A program made the position numbers and the translations under genes. Below, piece after piece: positions 25,301-40,227 of a stretch of DNA of 64,000 nt. The number at the start of each line of letters is the position of its first letter. The first letter of the stretch is position 1. Below the pieces are notes generated by a model. The model saw only the letters and a list, made by a program, of their open reading frames with translations. It did no database searches and was not told the DNA's origin. The stretch comes from Monarcha castaneiventris obscurior (Eukaryota; Chordata; Aves; Passeriformes; Monarchidae), in contig JAMPIT010000434.1 of the NCBI GenBank assembly GCA_026261815.1, positions 16,365,001-16,429,000 on the forward strand, in the 5' to 3' direction.

Positions 25301-28300
25301 GGGACTCTCTTGAGCAGCAGCAGATGTATATCATATCCAATTTCCACATCCTTCCCAGCACGCAGCACCACAATATCCAGAGGTCCAGTTAGAAGCTTGG
25401 CCTCATAACATGAGGACATGGAGGTTACAGAATGTGCTTCACCTCAAACCACACAGAAGTGGCAGTGGCTGTACAGGTGAACAGCCTGGATGGGATCAGT
25501 TCCAAGCCTTGACTTTTGCCTCCTCACCCCAAGGCCATCAATCCTGTTTTCCAGCTGCCTGGAAACAGCAGAGTTGCCAAGGGGAGAGGCAGTAGCCAGG
25601 AAGTGCCTGCCCTTAATGCTCTCCACAGCCTCAGGCTCCCATTCACTAATCTGAGATTCTCAGCCATCAATATCAACATTCAGAGGTATTGACAGCGATG
25701 CTGCACCTCTTGGAGGATATCCTGCATGCTCTGAACACCCCACTCTGCAGCACAGGATCCTGGTGGAACCTACAGGAAGAAACAAGCCCTTACCACAGAA
25801 CAGGAGATGAAAAGATCCCACTATTTTAACACTGCTTATTAGTGAATAGTTACAGATGTGCTACCCTCCATCTTTTCCAAATGCATGAAGACCTCCCTTT
25901 AAAGCCTTAATTGAAAAAGTAGGAATAAAAATAAAATTACTTTGGGAAAGTTTTTCCATTTATGCCTGCCCTTCTCTATAGAAATAGGGTTGCATTTCTC
26001 TGTAGATGAAGAGGGATCATTAAAAGGAAGGGAAACAGATTTCCCTCAGGCTCACTTCTAAATACACTGCTAGCCTACCTTAAGTAATGGCCCTCATTTA
26101 CCAAACTGCTGAGGGCCTGGCTGTTCCCACTGATTTCAGCTGACTCCATGGGAACTGCTGCATACACTGAAAGGCCCTTACTCATCACTTACAAGTTTGA
26201 GGTTCCTGCTTCTGAAAACCTGCAAAAATCCTGAAAATTAGTGGGCAATACCTTACATTAATTTTTCAAATCTCTCTAGAAACAGAGCAATGGTTGCAAT
26301 ATGCAGAGCCACAACACCAAACGTTCCAGTGAGCCCCAGATGAGCTGTGGAGAGCTGCCCCTCCTGCTTCTTCCATCTCCACCAGCTGCTCGTGTGCACA
26401 GACCAGCCTTGGAGCTGCAGCAGGAGCTGCAAATGCACAGAGCTGCTTCTTCTTGTCTTTATCTCTGAGCATGACAGGCAGGTCTGGGTTTCCTCTCTCT
26501 CTCCTTTTTTCCACCAATACAAGATGGAGAGCAGCATGCTTCTATTTACAGAAAATCCTTGTACTTAACTACATAAACTCAAGAAGTAAGTGTTTGGAAA
26601 AAGTACAAATTACATGAAAAAATGAAGCAAATATAAAGAGAAAAACTCCCCAGACCAAGGAAACATCCAGAAACTTCTCATTTGCTGCTGCTCACTGTTC
26701 TGAGACTACAAACTCAGAGATATGAAAAAAAAAGGAGAGATCTTTGGAATATTTTTTCCCCAAGAAAGCCTTCAGCCCTTTTTATTTTATTTCTACTTTG
26801 GGAGAATGAATTATCTAGACTTGATTCTACCTGTCAATCACTGTGGGCAGTAGCCTTCCCTGGCAGCCCAGTCATTAGGACTAGTTAATACATTCCCTCT
26901 CCTCTGCCATCTTACACCAGAAAAGCTCCCAGCTAATGAGTTCCATACCAGGGCATGATGAGGCCACCTCAAAGGCAAATACCAGAGAAGAACACTGGCC
27001 AGAAATATATCAAAAATTTTTGCTTCGCCCATGGCTGTAAAAATGGATTTTTACTGCCAAAGAAGCAAATTAAAAACACCTTTAAAAGCCAACTGAAAAA
27101 TATTAGAACTTTCTACATGTGGGAGAAAAAAATCCAATAGAACCAAACAAGGACCTTCTTACAGATTTGCCCAGATTACCAGGAAAGCTGTGGAAGAATG
27201 ATGAAAGAAAACATCACAAAGACCCTGGAAGATTCTATATCCAAAATGCTGTCATCCCAGAATAAACCTGTCAGTTTGTTACATATCCAGGTGGTGTTTT
27301 CCTGTAGCTTTAAAGATATTTAACATGCAGTTCTACCCTTGAGATGTGACACTGTGAAGATGGTACCTTCTTACTCAACAGATCATCTCTGCATGGATTT
27401 TCAGTCTCATCTCTCCTTACGTTAGGATTTCATCCACCTTTCATCATTACTGTGCCACAGGTTCAAGATGATTCTGAGGGAGTTATCCTTGGGTTCACAT
27501 GTCACTAGAGAACAATCCTGTGCTACAGCAACTCAGGAACTGCGCAGGGACCCAGTCCCTGCTCAGTCAGAGGCTCGCGTTGGCCACACAGCACAGCAGA
27601 GCAAAAAGGCACTGCCAAGTTCAGGTCCTTGGAGCAGCTGTGCAGCCTCATGGGCTTCAAACTCTGACACCCCTTACACCTGTGCAACCTCTGGGAAAGT
27701 CACAGGGTGGCACAGGTAGAAATGAGAGCAGCATTTGCACTGCAAAAACATTTCATGCATGAACCAAGCAGCAGCTCCTTTCAGAAGGTCAACTTCTGCA
27801 AAACCCACTGTCTTACAGAAAGATTCTTAATCAAGTTTAAGGACTCAAGTGGCAAAATACATGCAAAAACTTATATAGGCAAGAATGTAGGCCTCACTGA
27901 TATTTCTTTTGCAAAACTACTTTGCAGTGGAACAGTTTAAAAAGTCAACATCACCACAGTGTATATTTTCAGAGAGAAAGGAAAAAACAAACAGATCTAA
28001 CACTTCTGTATGAAGCTGAATGGTCTGCTATACTGAAGCAGACAAATCATCCAGTTTCATTCCCTATTTCTGGAAGCAGCTGGCAAGCCATGGTTTGAAC
28101 AGAGGCAGAAAACAATGCACTCCCTTGTGCTGCACTGACATTTGTGCCACACCTTATCCTGGGAGAAGACTTGCTCTCAGACCCTTCAGGTTATCTGACA
28201 AAACCTCACAGCCTCATGTTTTGCAGTCCAACTCACCATAATTCGATCTGAAACTAGGCTCAGAAAATAAAATCAGAAGAGGGACTCTTGAACTAGTATT

Positions 28301-31300
28301 TGTCAAAGGAGAGAACATTTTTAATCAAACAGATACTTGCACTCTTTTCTTTAAAAAGATAGCATAAAGTAAGAGATCAAAACATCAACAGAGCCAGGTG
28401 TTCTGCTTCTTGTCTTCTTGCTCAGCATACTTTGTAATAGCACTTTCACTTGAATTTAGAGTCTGCTCACATAATCTAACACTCACTGAGATGGAGAGGA
28501 AGGCAGAAAGACAAGGACAGAGTGGGAGAGTCCATCTGAAACCAGAGCAGCATAAGTACACACACATGGATCAGTCTGTATTTTCTAGCATACTTCTTAC
28601 TGGGCTTAACTCATCACCACCATGCACAGCTAATCAGAAAAACGTCTTTGTACTTCCTACAGTAGAGAGGGATGGTAAAAATTATTTTCTCAGGAATTAA
28701 AGGCCCCAACAGAAGACAGGATATGAAAAAAAAGAAAAGGAACAAAAAATAAACTACTCTGGTATTTGTCTGATGTGTTATGTGCCACTTTAAATCATTC
28801 AGAGGTTTTTTTAGGTTTAAGTTTAAGGGAGAGTATTTTAGGACCAATATTCCAAAAGCTACCAAGTCACTACACAGTGCTGGATTGGACTTTGGAAGTG
28901 AGTACAATACAAAATGAACATGGGATTGAGAATAGATATAGCAAATCTCAGTTTCCTCAGTTTTGTTTTTTACTGAGAAGGGAGCAGGAAGAGAAGGGCA
29001 TCCTTTTAAATAATTTGCAAGCCCTTTACATTTCAACTTTTGGAAGTCCCCAGAGAGCAGACAAGCATCAGTTTCCCTGCAGCTTGAGCATGCATATCTG
29101 TACATAAGGAGCAATCTTTTCAGGTTCAGCAGGTTTGGAAGTTGAGGCTCCCTTAAAATGCTTCAAATACAAGACACAAGTCAGTACCCATAGCTGCAGA
29201 CTCCTCGAGTGGTTCGTTTCTCCCTTGATTCAGAGGATTATGAATGTGATTTGTTACTGATACAGTTTCCAGGACCAGCTAACAGAATCTGGCATGTCCA
29301 TGTGGGTGCCTGCTAACCTGTGCAAGGACTGACAGGAGAACTGATACAGGCCCAGCCAAAGAAAACTGCTGAAGAAGCCCAAAGAGCCCTCTGAAAGGCT
29401 GTGCACCTGAGATCATTTCTCATCATTTGGGGACCACATTATTCCAGCATCTGGCAACAGAACAACTGAATATTCACAGCTCTATAATATCTGGGTAGAA
29501 ACAAAGCTTTTTAATGTGGAAAAGTAATTTCACAGGAGCATATATGATTTTTCCAGTACAATGCACGAACACCATAGTGGTTTTTGACACGGGCACTACC
29601 CAGACAGAATGAGAAGATAAAGAGAGATGCAGAGAGCACAAATGTCTCTGGGGTCTGGATTTTCACATATTAGGTCACTGGTGAAACAATGGAACAGGAC
29701 CCAGATCCTTGGGAATCTTCTGCAAGGCCTTTTCCTTATGTCACTGTAGCTGAGAAAAAACAGTATTTCTAACAGGCATAATGATGGGATTCCACAGAAG
29801 AATATTTCATGGCTGGAAACCAGCTCACAGCAGCCTTTCTGTTTCTTATTTTAATGTGTCATCTGTTGAGAACAAAGAGAACCATCATGATATTAAAGCA
29901 ATTTCTCTTTGACCCGTAGTGATCTCTAATTCACTGGACTCTGTAATTTGCTTTGTATTGGGGGTTACGTATAGCTGCTGTAGCTAAGGACTGAAGGATG
30001 GCATTCTATTACTCTGCTGTGTATGTCTCTCTCTGCACTGCATATATCCCATTTCTTACTAGAATGTACAGAGAAAGGAAGTCCAGAATGCATATTCATA
30101 TTAGGATGTGCTCATGCTCTGGAGATGACTTTAATACAAAGCCAAAAAGTAATATTAGCTTTGTCACACAATTCATTCTCGAGGAACAGCACTTTCATTG
30201 GAATAGGATCATTCTGCTAGCCAAAGATGGGTTTGTATTTCTGTTGAAACCACATTTCTACTGTGAATGAAATGAATTGCATAAAAGCTTTTTGTAACAC
30301 CCAAATTGCATTCAAAACATAGAACGGGGACAACTCTTGCTCTCTGACACTGCACTGATGCAGCAGATACAATGGAGATGTGCCTATCAACGTATAACTA
30401 CACATTAAATGCATTCAATATATTTCCCAAACTAATTGGTTTGTCATCTAATTGACCTTTACAAAGTAGAGCTGACAGGACCAACAGTGGCCTCATCCTT
30501 TCATTCACTTTTTGGAAAACATGAGGAACTCAGGTCTGGGTGTACCAGGTTAGACAATGCAGATTGATGAGGCAGAAAAGCCTGAAAAGACAGCCTTCTT
30601 CCCGAGACAGGACATCAGAGGCCTCTGTGTAGGATGTCTTTCATGGTAAAAGGCTTTCTCAGGGAGTGCACAGCCCCTTGCTGCCCTACAGAAATAGCTC
30701 TGGTGGAACAAAAGTATCTTCAATTCAAGCAGTGTGAGAGCAGATTCTAACTGAAGGTGCAATCTTCAAAATCACAGAAAAACCAACAGAAAAGAGCTTC
30801 CAGAGTAATACCTAAGATCAGACCTGCTGCTCCACAACATTTTGGCTCTAGGTTCAGGATATCCCCTCGAAAAGAATTCATTGCAGTGCCAGCCAGAGAC
30901 ACAGATGTCAATAGCTAAGGAGGGTCCTGTATAACAGATGAGTTTTCCTGCTTTGTTGAATAGTCCCAATTGTCCAGCAGAAAAGCAGCATGTGCCATGC
31001 TGCTGCCACCTTTTAAAAGTACAGAAATGTGGATATAGTCATGAAATTCATGGCAAAACGGAGGATTTTGAAGTGCATTTTTGGCAGAAATCCTCTCTTC
31101 CTGAATGCATTAATCCAATGAGCAGTGAGTTACCCATCAGTTACCATGCAATTTCTCAGGACAATAGTTTAAGAAGATCTGAAGGTGGTTCAACCTAAGT
31201 TTGTCAGACAACACATTAGTAATCAAAATCTAACAACCAGGAGTGCCAGAATATCCTAAACAGAGGGGGGTTGAGCCTTAGTTTTGAAAAACAGGTGAAC

Positions 31301-34300
31301 TGAAGCACATCTGCAGCTCCTAGGGATCTGTATATGCAGCAAATACACACTTGCAGATGTCAGGCATGTCTGCCAATGCCACAGCTGAAGGACAATTTGC
31401 CTACAAAGCCTCTGGAAAGGACTTAAATTATTTTAATGGCCTTTCTGCTTGCTTGTCAAACACCTTCCTTATCTGAGTCAAATGTCATTAACAACTCATT
31501 TGTTTAGTGTTCAATTGAAAACAGAGGGGAATCAAACTAATCAGTTTAGGTTTGAATGGCATCCTTTTCCAGTCTGATTCACAGAAATTAAGCCTAGACT
31601 ACATCTCACAGATCTGCTTTATACCTCTCGGAGATTTGTCCCTCTTACCCTGTGTCTTGGTGCATCTCTCTTTGTGGTAGGCAGAAGTCAGCTCAGACAG
31701 CCTGAACACCACTCTGCTGTTGTTAGATTTCCAGCAGTGCAGGAGATTGCTTAACATTAACATCCTCCAAATCTCAACATTCAATTATATTTAGAACAAT
31801 TGATAAGAGATGTTTTTATTGATAGGTAGTTTAGTAATGCTTGACAGAGCTCCTTTAACATCAAATTTTACCAACAGTTCAAAATTTTCCTATATAAAGC
31901 AGCTGCCTCACCTAAGGTTTTATGGCCTGTTTATAGGCCTGAGAAAAAGGTCTTCAAAACAAAAACGCTGATACAACATTAACTACAGCAGGCATCTCTA
32001 GATAACGTCTTTTGATAACACCTAAAATGACTGGGATTTAAGGATGTGGCTATAATGAGAAAGGAGGGTATTCAGAGCTGCAGGTGGCATTGTTTCCAAT
32101 CTAAGAACACAACTGGGTGCAGAAAATGATGCGGCTCTTACTTTCAAATAATAAATAAGGCTATGATATATGTTTCTCTGAAAGGCTGTAGACAGAGAAA
32201 CAGGTGGAAAGGAAAATGCTGCTAACAGGGATAGGGTGGTGAACCCCTGACTTTCAAACCCAACATCCAGATTCTGTACCACCACCTTCAAAGACAGGCT
32301 ACATGGCATTGCATCTGATCTGCCCTGGGATTTTGCTAAATATTAGAAAATGTGCTACTCAGATGTTTGATCCCTAAAGGAGACTGTTTTCCCAAGGATC
32401 CACGTCTGCACCCTCCAAACCAGAAGAAGAAGGTGGCCTCTACTGTCCCTTCCACATTCCTCTGTGGAAATGGACACCCCAAAGTACAACGGGATCAGGG
32501 ATACCAAGCCACCAAAATGGATACACAAACTTTCCAAAGCTTTGCCTTTTACACACATATGAAGGATAAATTCTTGACTGGAAAGTACCAACCAAATGTA
32601 AAAAAAAAGAAAAGGGACAAATGATTTATACATACAGACATTTCCTTGCTTGGAGGTGGATCAGAGTAGGGCTCCCTCTCTAACAAGAATGAGGGATACC
32701 AGAAGCAGAGAAAAGGAAGCAGGAAACAATTTCAGTGTGTGTCAGGCACCCTTTTAGGGACTACAACAGTTTGTCAGGGTCTAGATAAGGATGCATGGAT
32801 GACAAGAGCTGAGATGACCAGCTGGAAAACTACTGTCTTGTTAAACCTAGGATGAATTTGTTAGCTAAGAAACCCCTTATGTCCTGAAAAACCTCATTCC
32901 CTCTGTTCAAATCTTTGTGTCTCACATTTCTACCACCACCTTACAGTGCCAGTTCAGTGGGGCTGCTTATCAAGCTCATCATTTCTCAATATTGCCTCCC
33001 AAATAAATCAATCTGACTAAAAACAAACACAGAAACAAACCTCACCACACATCTTTTCCATGAACTTTTCAAGGCAATCACCACTGTGGCAACGGTAATG
33101 ACTCTTGTCCTTTTTCCTCTGAAAACCTGAAAGCTTGGAGCCGAGCAGATTTTAGACATTGCATGGTAAGAAGAGAAATCTGCACTTTTTACACTCACTG
33201 GTGGGAATTCAGCTACAGCAATCACTCAAACACAGCAATGTCTTTTCGTGAGCAGTTTAACCACTGTATCAACCTTAAAATAACAAACAATATTGAAATG
33301 TAAAAAGAGTAAAATGGCATAATACTGAAAAAAATTATTACTTTAAAGGTTATGTTGGTTTTCTTAGAAGTTTCAGCTGCTACATGAAAAGAAAACAAAA
33401 ATCTGAAATCACTGGTTTTTATAATAATTTTTGTTCTATGGGTTGTTTGCAAATAGTTCTTTTCTAAAATTACCAATACATTATCCTACATCTGATCTTG
33501 CATATAGGAATGTGATCTATTTAATTTAGACATTTCAACTTTGAGTTTAGCTGTCAATGTCCCCCACCAAAGAAAGAAAAGAAAACATCCACACATTTTT
33601 TGTTTGGGATTTTTTTTCAGCTTGCATCAAACTTATATATGCACGTAATATTATAAAAAACTACTATGGAAGTAAACCACCACATAATAAATATATCTGG
33701 GTTGAAGAACAAGCACTTGGGTATCTCTAATTCTAGTATCCATTAATATTCAAATGAATAAATGGTTTAAGAGCTTAATATTCTAATATTCTTTTATTCC
33801 TGCTTGCCACATGCAGTACAGAAATGCTACCAGGCATTTCTGATTTAGCCACTTGGAAAGCACAAGAAACTGCCAGGCAGAAATTCATTTAAAAATACAG
33901 TCCCACAGTGCCACAGAGTCCTGCCCCACTGGCACAGCCGACCCAGAGCTCAGAGGCATTGGGCTGGGAGGGGCTCAGCAGGACTCAGGCACCGCCCTCC
34001 CCTTCCAGCGAGGCTGCAAACATCAACCACGCACTGGAATTCCGACTTGTTGCTTCAGCACACAAGCCAAAGTTTTGGGCTTCTTTTTTTTCCTGTTCTA
34101 ATTAACATTGCAAATCAGCACAGAAGGAATTTGCCAGATCTCATCTGTCAAAACACTTATGGATATCGTGTGAAATATGTGTTTCTACACTTCATATTAG
34201 ATGCAAAAAGTGTGCTGGGGGAGACCTGAAGAGCAGTTAGCTTGAGAATTCTGACTCAAAAGATGAGCTCACCATTCTGTTCTTTATGAAATTGGTTAAG

Positions 34301-36680
34301 AACAGCATTTCCACAAAAGCCAAGATTTCTTCCTTGCCCAAGAAGCCCAAATCCTTGCACTGTTTGGAAGCTGGTCTAGATCACACACCATTTACCCAGC
34401 TTCTACCCAGACACAGGGATAAATTGGAAAAGATGAAACCGAAGATTATGTTTATTGTTCTCCCTTTTTCTCTCTTATCTACCAAAGGACAAATTCTTCC
34501 TTGTGAGTCTCAGGGGAAGCACAGCATTATCAATGCAAGAAAAGGAGGGTACAAAGTCAACATTAATCAAACACAACCAGTGAGTAACAAACTGTGCTGC
34601 TGTAAGAAACTCTAACGTGTTGAATAAACGCTGTACCCACAGATGTCTTCATTAATACAATTGCTTTGCTTTATTGCTTTTCTAACCTTTTTTTTCTTTT
34701 TGATTTATATTATGTGATAGAAGCCTGAAAACATTAGTCTTGACCACTCCTTTCCAGCACGCTTTTAAAATGTGTTTTATATTAATCATAATAGGGAAAT
34801 CAAGGCTTTTCTCCTGGTTTTGCTTCTAGCTTTTGGGGATTTATGAAGGTTGATTGTATAGTTTTTCCTTGAAAGGGCAGGAGTGATGAATCTGTAACAG
34901 AGATTTCTTTTCTAGCTCCATTGGAGGCTGAAGATGGTAACAAATATTACAAACAGTTTGTACAACATTCAGTTTCCCTGCCAGTTTGTCTGTAGCCTCT
35001 TCTTTTCTACATTGCTCCTCGGCAGTAAAAAACCACTGAGCTGAAATTTTGCAGTGAAAAATCGTACTACAAATCCTCCAGAAAGAATGAACCACTCTCT
35101 GGGAATTCAGCCCATGGGGGGAGGTGTAGCCATCCATTACCTACCCTACTGCATCAGAGGGGATACTTTTTATTAAGGTTTTATGAGGTGAGTTTTGGCA
35201 ATGTCCTTCCTCACTGACTCCCTGCCAGGCAGCAGAAACAGAACCACAAACCATAGGAGAAGCTGCAATGCTGGTATTTGCAAGGCAAGGGGGGCCTCTA
35301 CATCACTGACAGCATTTACTTATTTGGGTGCTACATATTTCAGGGAAGAAAGATGTGTATTGCTTAAGATGTGCTTGTAAACATGATGCTGTGTGCTGGA
35401 CCTCTAGGTACAATGCATGGCCACATAAATCTTCCTCAGTATGAAAACATTTGTATTGAATGCTGGCTATATACAAACTTTAAATACTCCAGCACTTTAA
35501 GAAAAATCTATATTTTATGGATTGAAATATGCATAAGTTTAAATTTATCTGTGCATTTCTTCTTTGGAAACTGTTCCTTGAGAATGACATTAATATTTAT
35601 TACATTTTCCATGTCTGAGCAATTATATGGGCATAAATTCTTCAAGAGCTGATTCTGCAGGACCTGAGTGGTTACATGGTATTCTGTTTATGTCAGTGGG
35701 ATTGCAGGTAGGGACCTGTGCAAGATCTGTGCTCGGCCTTTAAGACAGCCCATTCCTCTAAATTCCTCTGTGGGCTTTGTCTGCATGCCTCTGACACGCT
35801 TTGATACCTTTGAGCATTTATTCTCGTTTTCTACAAGAAAATATAGATCTTTAAACAAAAATTGAATGAGCACATTGAATTATCAGGTTAGCTGGCATCT
35901 TTGATTTCTCCTCTGTGAGTCCAAGGAAGGAAGCTTTCTATCCAGAGCACACTGTCTAGTGCTAAATACTTGATTCTTTTCCTGAACTACAATTAAAATT
36001 TCTACTTGCAGCAAATGTATAAAGCGAAAGACATTGAAATGCAATTACAAATAAGATAAAGGCCAAAAAATCATGGATCCATGCTGTCTGCATCCCTGAG
36101 AGAAACAGCAAATCAAATTACACCAAATGGAAAAGTAAATGATTAATCTACTAAGTGAGAATGATTCTTCACGAGATGAACAAATTAACTTCACAGTTCC
36201 ATTTCAATACGTACTTCCTACACAACCCAAAACCCCTCTCTCCTTCTGGCTTCAGGAGAGTGTACCTTCAGCTGGCAAAGACAGAATGCTAGCCACTCAG
36301 AAAGGTGACTTTTTTGGACAAATGAGGAAACTTTAATGAATTCCCCACTCTGCAGACGGCTGTAGTATATGTTAGAGCACCTGCTGCAACTCACTTCATA
36401 TCACATTGCAGTTATGAAAAATAGTTTGCTATTTTGGAACCCTCTGGCAGCCAGAGTGAATCACTGAGGGCCCAAAGCTCATTTATCTTTTGTCAGAACT
36501 GAAGCCAAATGAACGCCATCTTGCCCAGCAGCTGAAGAATGGGGGGAAAAACACTCTGCAAGTAAAAATAACCAGAAGAGCTCGCAAGAGTTGCAAAGAC
36601 AAGTGACTTCTGGCAGGTAATAAAAAGCTTCTCACAACTCACTCAAGCTTTTTAGACCACAATATTGCATTCAACGTCCT
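22347..36680. other. Long non-coding stretch, no gene recognised
   Basis: About 14 kb of AT-rich, repeat-poor DNA. Notable only for a T10 run followed by a G-rich stretch (22976-23008). On the minus strand there are donor-like sites at about 23875 (AGG|GTAAGG) and about 31647 (AGG|GTAAGA). The latter lies in an open frame at 31599-31784 whose 61-residue product I do not recognise. A 166-codon minus-strand stop-free run lies at 28614-29114, near the length expected by chance. A plus-strand run at 34286-34615 ends in a cysteine/lysine-rich tail, but shows no clear signal-peptide or defensin spacing. Confidence 0.55.
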
Positions 36681-36780
36681 GAGGAAAGCAAGAGGGAGGG
36701 AGGAAGCAGGGTGGGGCACGGAAGGAGAGTGCAGAGGGAGATGATCTGGAAGAGGGAGGAGAGGAAGAGCAGAGGGGGAG
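36681..36780 (+). repeat. Purine-rich, quadruplex-prone tract
   Basis: The plus strand is almost all G and A, with an unbroken 22-base purine run at 36748-36769. A GGG-A-GGG-(8)-GGG-T-GGGG arrangement at 36694-36716 could form a G-quadruplex with one long loop. Such tracts can also form triplex DNA. The overlapping 137-codon minus-strand open frame (36652-37065), rich in serine, proline and leucine, is a by-product of this composition. Confidence 0.6.
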
Positions 36781-39700
36781 TGTGAGCCACTCTGGCACTG
36801 TCATGGCTGGGTGACCTGCTGGCTGCACACGGAATGACGAGCACAGGATTTGAGATCCAGGTGTCCCACAGATGGAAGGAAAGAACTGCCCTGACAGACA
36901 CTCCACACCTCCAAAGCAGCACAGGCAAACCTGAACAATGCTGCTTGGCAAAGCCTGTGGAAGTCCTAAGAGAGGTGCAAGAAATTGGGTACTATATATG
37001 ATGAATATAGGGAATAGCTGCTCTTTCAATCCTTTTAACCAACAGACAATATCTGTGCTGCTCACAAAGATCCATGCTGCTTTGGCAATACTTTCACCAT
37101 TTGGGTGTTGACTTCCTCCAGGATTTTATGTCTTAATAGTTTGCAAAAAGCAGAGTGCAAGGTGATAAACTCACCACATGTTGTTCATATGGGATCCTTC
37201 TCCCTGTATTTCCATTTCGAACATTTCAGTGAATAACTGACTGAATTCTTCTATTCACTGTATTTACTGAATGGAGGCAATGTTACCTGCATTTGCCCCT
37301 AGCAGATCTCTGTGGTCACTGACACAAAGCAGAACCAGCTCCTCTACAGTCCTGAAGTCCAGCAACATATTGGTATTTTTTCCTTAGCAAAACACAGCAA
37401 TAACACAGGCAGAGGTAGGATCTTCTACTGGACCAACTAGAGAAGTTTGAAACCTAAAAGGTTTTGTCACAAAAGCCCTTTTCCTCTCCCAGCTATGCTT
37501 GCTGGTCTAATAAAAGACAGGCCTTCTGCAAACCTTGCATTTTTAAAGCATGCAATAATCATATAATCTGAATGTGAGGAGTATCTCAATAGATGCAGAC
37601 ACACTATCTTTCCTTTCCTCTTTCCCTCATGTCTGGCAAGGTACATGCTCATTTTTTTATGAATAGGAACATGTTTTGGTTGTACAATCAAGCTTTAAAA
37701 GCAAATGTTTTGTTCTAGGGCCATGAAGAATATACAGGAATCCTCGTAATCACTGTAAGAGGAATTTTAAGACAACCTATTTCAGGGAAAAAGACAAAGC
37801 CAGACATTAGCCCTGTTTAATGTATGTGACTGTTACACAGAGTGCATGTTTCTATAAGAATACTTTCCTCTCATGCTTTCTAATTATCTTTTTCAGCTAT
37901 TAAGGACACTAATCAGTTATTATTAGACACATACTAATAGACGAAATACACAAAATGTGGAGTGATCCACAGGATGAAGGTACAATTTCAAGTTCAGTAG
38001 AATCTGAACACAGTTGTACTTTTTCCCTCTTTCCCCCCAGCTGGGGGGCCAAACATCATCCTTGGAGTTTAAAACACAAAGAGCATTAAAATGAATCATT
38101 GCTCTCTGTTTTCTGCAGAATTAAGTGCACCTCTGTGTAACGGGATCTTCAGGACTAAATGCCCTGATAGTGAAGTTTATTCATATACAAAACTAAAACT
38201 TATGGAACAATACAGGGAACCAAACAAAGACAGGTCAATGCTTTTAGGTAGAAAGACTTTGAATCAAGATGTTACCAAATTATTTAATTTATTTTGTTTG
38301 CAGATCTTTTAAAACTTGTTACTTCTCTAGCTTACAAATAACCACTGACTTCCAGCCAATGAGGCTTCTCTTGATTTCCCTGGGAGCCAGATCAGGGCTT
38401 TTAATTAGCTTTGATTGTTTGACATTTTCATAAGATGATCTTAAACACTTCTTGTACTGAACTTCAACTGGAAAGCTGAAGAGTTTTAAATAATTCTCAC
38501 CAATCCAATTCTTTTACTCGCATCAGTTTAAACACACCATAGGCTGTTGACAAACTGAAAAAGAGTCTCAGAAGAACAGGAAAGCCAGAAATGTGCAATG
38601 CAGCAACATCATTCACAAATAAAACAATAACACAGCCTCCCTCTTGATGACCTGAGAAAATCAACATGGAATTCTTACACAACAGTGTCATGTTCATGAC
38701 ACTTTGAATCACTTCTTTAAAAATCTAATCTATAAAAAGTTATATAAAGAACAGAAAAGCTGCCATTATAGTCCCCAAATCTTCTTTGAGCTGCATGTCA
38801 GCAATGACATTTGAACAGTGAAATCTTATATCCTGGGTTTAACTTCAAATTTAAATTACAGGAAAGAATCATCTCCTCCATATAGAGCTAAGCAGCACCA
38901 ACTTGGTAACTCAGCTCCTAAGGTGGTTTCCAACACGTTCAAGTCTTCTGCTCCTACCCAGATTCCCTCTGCTACGTCAAAGGTGAATGGAGTTACAAAA
39001 TACGCAGATTACATGAAATTATTCAGGTTAATCATGACAGGAAGAATATGAAGCTCTTAAGAGGGAGCCTGGTGAGCAAGCAACATTGTCAAATGTGAGA
39101 TCCAAATGCAATTAAATGCCAAATACTCTGCACTGGAAGGAATAATCTGAATCACAGCAGCATCTTACAGGCTCTGCATTACATCATGACAGACATGCAC
39201 ATCATTGCAGACAACTGAATGAAGAAACAATCCCAAACAAAAGATAATAAAAACCCTAAGATGTAAAATACATTATACAGAAAATAAATTAGGAAAGTAA
39301 TTTTGATTCCTTGTATGTAATTCAGAAATCTAATCTCCTTTATTGGATTGGGGTTTTTTGACTTTGAAAAGAAGGAGGAAAACATGATGGAGTGCTTTAT
39401 GAGTGGCAAACACTAAGAATGATCAGAAGCATTGAAAAAATCCGCACCATATATGGAGCTGAAAGAGTCAGGGGTTTAATCCTCAGACAACCTAAATGCA
39501 GGGAGACGTGACTATTTTGACAACAGTAAACAGAAATCTGGTGAGAAGCCTTCTGGTTAGAAATACACTTCTCCAAAACAGTTAGAGGAGAAAAAAATTT
39601 CTTTTTGATTTACTATTGGGCTGTACAGCTTATTTCTAGAGGGTGATGGCCAAGAACTTTACAAAATTCCAACAAGCTGAGATACAATGCTGGGAAAAAC

Positions 39701-40227
39701 TTCTGAAGTAAGGTCTATTCAGAAGTAGATTCACCTGGCCTCAGACAGCCTTCAGCCAGGGCTGAGCAGAGAGCAGCTTCACTAATGGACAGTCACACAC
39801 AGTGCTAAAGCAGCCAGAGCACCACTGCTACAGACAGCTTTTACTCATTCAACATCAGCAATTTCATGGACTACAATCTCCATTTCTGTCTCTGCCACAA
39901 GTTTCTTTCATTACTCTCCTGCTCCTGCACTTCAAGCTTTTGTTCTAGCAAAATAAAAATAATCTTTAAAGAGGAAAGCTGTAAGAATAATGCCTGCCAC
40001 TTTGCCACACACAATGCTTTGGGAAAGTTTTCAATTAAGAGCATAAAAGAACAAGTGCACCATGCAGGAAACTAAGAACACTTAATGATATCAACATGGC
40101 TGCAAGTGCTGGGAGGCATCATTCACTTGCAGCACTCCATGCCAAGAACGGATCAATCAGGATACTTGTCAGGTGAATTGAATACTGAGAGTAACATTCT
40201 TGAAAATGTTTGTCACAGACCAAGTCT
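36781..40227. other. Non-coding stretch, no gene recognised
   Basis: AT-rich DNA without a named repeat, RNA gene or convincing splice pair. Confidence 0.6.

Noticed and set aside
28614..29114. 166-codon minus-strand stop-free run
   Set aside because: Near chance length for this composition, unrecognised product, with a phenylalanine-rich run that simply translates an A-rich plus-strand stretch.
34286..34615. Cysteine/lysine-rich C-terminus that briefly suggested a defensin-like peptide
   Set aside because: Cysteine spacing does not match the beta-defensin pattern and no clear signal peptide is present.
36652..37065. 137-codon minus-strand frame
   Set aside because: Artefact of the purine-rich tract; low-complexity Ser/Pro/Leu product.
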